DNA of 64,000 nt from an uncultured Collinsella sp. (GTDB lineage Bacteria; Actinomycetota; Coriobacteriia; Coriobacteriales; Coriobacteriaceae), in assembly GCA_959599095.1 (NCBI GenBank), contig CAUGGC010000002.1, forward strand, positions 1 through 64,000. The letters run 5' to 3'. A program made the translations under genes and the position numbers. The notes beneath the pieces are model-generated. The model saw only the letters and a program-made list of their open reading frames with translations. It was not told where the DNA came from and ran no database searches. Positions 62,495 through 64,000 of this stretch are shown in pieces. Position 1 is the stretch's first letter. Each line of letters begins with the position of its first letter.

Positions 62495-64000
62495 ATGACC
62501 CGAGCAATGTATATGTCTAAGCTCTATGCGCCGACGCTTAAAGAGGATCCGGCGGACGCTGAGCTCGCCAGTCACCGCCTGCTGCTCCGTGCCGGCATGA
62601 TCCGCAAGGAGGCCGCCGGCCTGTATTCCTACCTGCCGCTTGCTTGGCGCTCGATCCGTAAGATCGAGAATATCGTGCGCGACGAGATGGACGCTGCCGG
62701 CGCCCAGGAGCTTATGATGCCTATCATGGTCGACGCCGAGTTGTGGCGCGAGTCCGGCCGCATCGACGCCTATGGCAAGGAGCTTGTGCGCTTTGACGAC
62801 CGTCATGGTCGCGAGTTCGTCCTGGGCCCCACGCACGAGGAGACCGTCACGGCCCTGGTGCGCAACGAGCTGCGCTCCTACAAGCAGCTGCCCGTCAACC
62901 TGTACCACATTCAGGACAAGTTCCGCGACGAGTTCCGCCCCCGCTTTGGCCTGATGCGCGGTCGCGAGTTCATCATGAAGGACGCCTACAGCTTCTCCGC
63001 CACGCAGGAGAGCCTGCAGGAGGAGTATGACAAGATGAAGCAGGCCTACGCTAACATCTGCGAGCGCTGCTATATCAAGGCCCTGCCCGTTGTTGCCGAC
63101 TCCGGTGAGATCGGTGGCGATACCTCCGTCGAGTACATGGCGCTGGCCGATGCTGGCGAGGCTTCGCTCGTCTATTGCGATGACTGCGGTTTTGCCGCCG
63201 ATGACGAGGCTGCAAGCACCAAGGTCGTCGTGACCGAGGGTCCTGGCGACGGTACGCTTACCAAGGTCGAGACTCCGGGCATGGGCACCATTGAGGCAGT
63301 TGCTAAGTTCTTTGGGTTCCCCGAGAACGGCACGCGCAAGTCGCTGGCACTCATCGACGCCGAGGGCAAGCCGGTCGTGGCCATTGTTCCGGGCGACCAC
63401 GAGCTCAACGATTGCAAAGCCGAGCATGTCTTTGGCAAGGGCTATCGCATGATGACCGACGAGGAGCTCCAGACTTATGGTCTGCATAAGGGCTTTATCG
63501 GACCGGTTAACCTGCCCGAGGGCATTCGTCTGGTGTGCGACGAGAGCCTGCGTGAGTCCAAGCAGTGGGCCTGCGGCGCCAACGAGGTCGACTATCACTT
63601 TACCGGTGCCTGCCCCGAGCGCGACTTTACCGTCGACGAGTGGGCCGACCTGGTCACCGTCGTTGCCGGCGATCCCTGCCCGCACTGCGGCAAGCCGCTC
63701 TCCGCAGCCCGCGGCATCGAGGTCTCCCAGGTCTTCCAGCTGGGCACCAAGTATTCCGAGGCCATGGGTGCCACCTTTATGGACGAGGACGGCAAGGAGA
63801 AGCCGCTCATCATGGGCTGCTACGGCGTTGGTGTGTCCCGCTCGCTCGCTGCCATCGTGGAGCAGCACAACGACGAGCACGGTATCGTCTGGCCGGTCTC
63901 CGTTGCCCCGTACGAGGTCGCGGTGATTCCGCTCGATCCCAAGAAGGAGGAGTGCGCTACCGTCTGCGAGCAGATCGTTGATGGCCTGTGCGCCGAGGGT
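62495..64000 (+). CDS. proS: Prolyl-tRNA synthetase, bacterial type (5' part, truncated by the window)
   Basis: 502 codons of an expected about 570 are present. Class II motifs: RHPLLLRAG-like ASHRLLLRAGMIRKEAAG near 26-43, GPTHEETVT near 109-117, FRDEFRPRFGLMRGREF near 142-158, and the start of motif 3 at GCYGVGVSRS. An editing (INS) domain lies about 220-400. A four-cysteine zinc-like pair, YCDDC and CPHC, occurs at about 229-233 and 392-395. The ATG follows the ispG stop directly. Confidence 0.96.
   Translation, partial: MTRAMYMSKLYAPTLKEDPADAELASHRLLLRAGMIRKEAAGLYSYLPLAWRSIRKIENIVRDEMDAAGAQELMMPIMVDAELWRESGRIDAYGKELVRFDDRHGREFVLGPTHEETVTALVRNELRSYKQLPVNLYHIQDKFRDEFRPRFGLMRGREFIMKDAYSFSATQESLQEEYDKMKQAYANICERCYIKALPVVADSGEIGGDTSVEYMALADAGEASLVYCDDCGFAADDEAASTKVVVTEGPGDGTLTKVETPGMGTIEAVAKFFGFPENGTRKSLALIDAEGKPVVAIVPGDHELNDCKAEHVFGKGYRMMTDEELQTYGLHKGFIGPVNLPEGIRLVCDESLRESKQWACGANEVDYHFTGACPERDFTVDEWADLVTVVAGDPCPHCGKPLSAARGIEVSQVFQLGTKYSEAMGATFMDEDGKEKPLIMGCYGVGVSRSLAAIVEQHNDEHGIVWPVSVAPYEVAVIPLDPKKEECATVCEQIVDGLCAEG

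Overview
The window looks like a chromosomal segment of a high-GC, Gram-positive-type actinobacterium, most likely a member of the Coriobacteriia close to Collinsella. Reasons: strong Shine-Dalgarno sites with many TTG and GTG starts, an ABC-2 type polysaccharide exporter, gene fusions such as RmlC-RmlD and AroE-AroK, pyruvate phosphate dikinase with its regulator, and the Gram-positive order of translation and envelope genes. The genus is an inference from pattern recognition, not from a database search.

Layout. 1-4.5 kb: rhamnose and surface-polysaccharide genes (end of a probable rmlB, fused rmlC-rmlD, a family 2 glycosyltransferase, ABC permease and ATPase). 4.5-6.4 kb: tRNA-Arg(UCU), a decayed acyltransferase remnant and an AT-richer, translationally coupled pair (DUF4869-like protein plus a P-loop protein of unknown function). 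6.5-15.1 kb, minus strand: an aromatic amino acid operon reading DAHP synthase, tyrA, aroB, aroA, aroC, pheA, aroE-aroK fusion, aroQ, that is, all seven steps to chorismate plus the committed Phe and Tyr branches. 15.2-21.3 kb: tRNA-Arg(CCG), a P-type ATPase with a basic tail, a zinc-ribbon membrane protein, a cyclophilin and a TPR membrane protein. 21.4-28.3 kb: the rod-shape operon mreB-mreC-mreD-PBP2-rodA and a DUF697-like gene. 28.3-35.1 kb: radical SAM protein, DUF2344 protein, rplU, rpmA, obg, nadD, yqeK, rsfS.

35.1-36.1 kb: a REP-associated tyrosine transposase (RAYT) bracketed by copies of its probable REP sequence; the same sequence occurs as a perfect 32-bp inverted pair inside the aro operon at 9.4 kb. 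36.1-40.0 kb: dinB, then rpsP-khpA-rimM-trmD-lepB. 40.1-47.1 kb: glyQ-glyS, the PPDK regulatory protein and ppdK. 47.2-53.9 kb: rplS, rnhB, yraN-like, comM-like, dprA, trmFO, xer recombinase. 54.1-64.0 kb: rpsB, tsf, pyrH, frr, uppS, cdsA, dxr, an RseP-like site-2 protease, ispG and the first 502 codons of proS.

Most of the window is ordinary housekeeping. The less ordinary parts are the DUF4869/P-loop pair beside tRNA-Arg, the RAYT with its dispersed REPs, a winged-helix-like insertion in the site-2 protease, a Xer recombinase whose only sensible start is an ATA codon, a phased TTTACC array upstream of ppdK, an attenuator-like leader before DAHP synthase, and two decayed gene remnants (acyltransferase-3 and a T5orf172/GIY-YIG-like domain). 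Long open frames antisense to many genes are codon-bias shadows and are left out.
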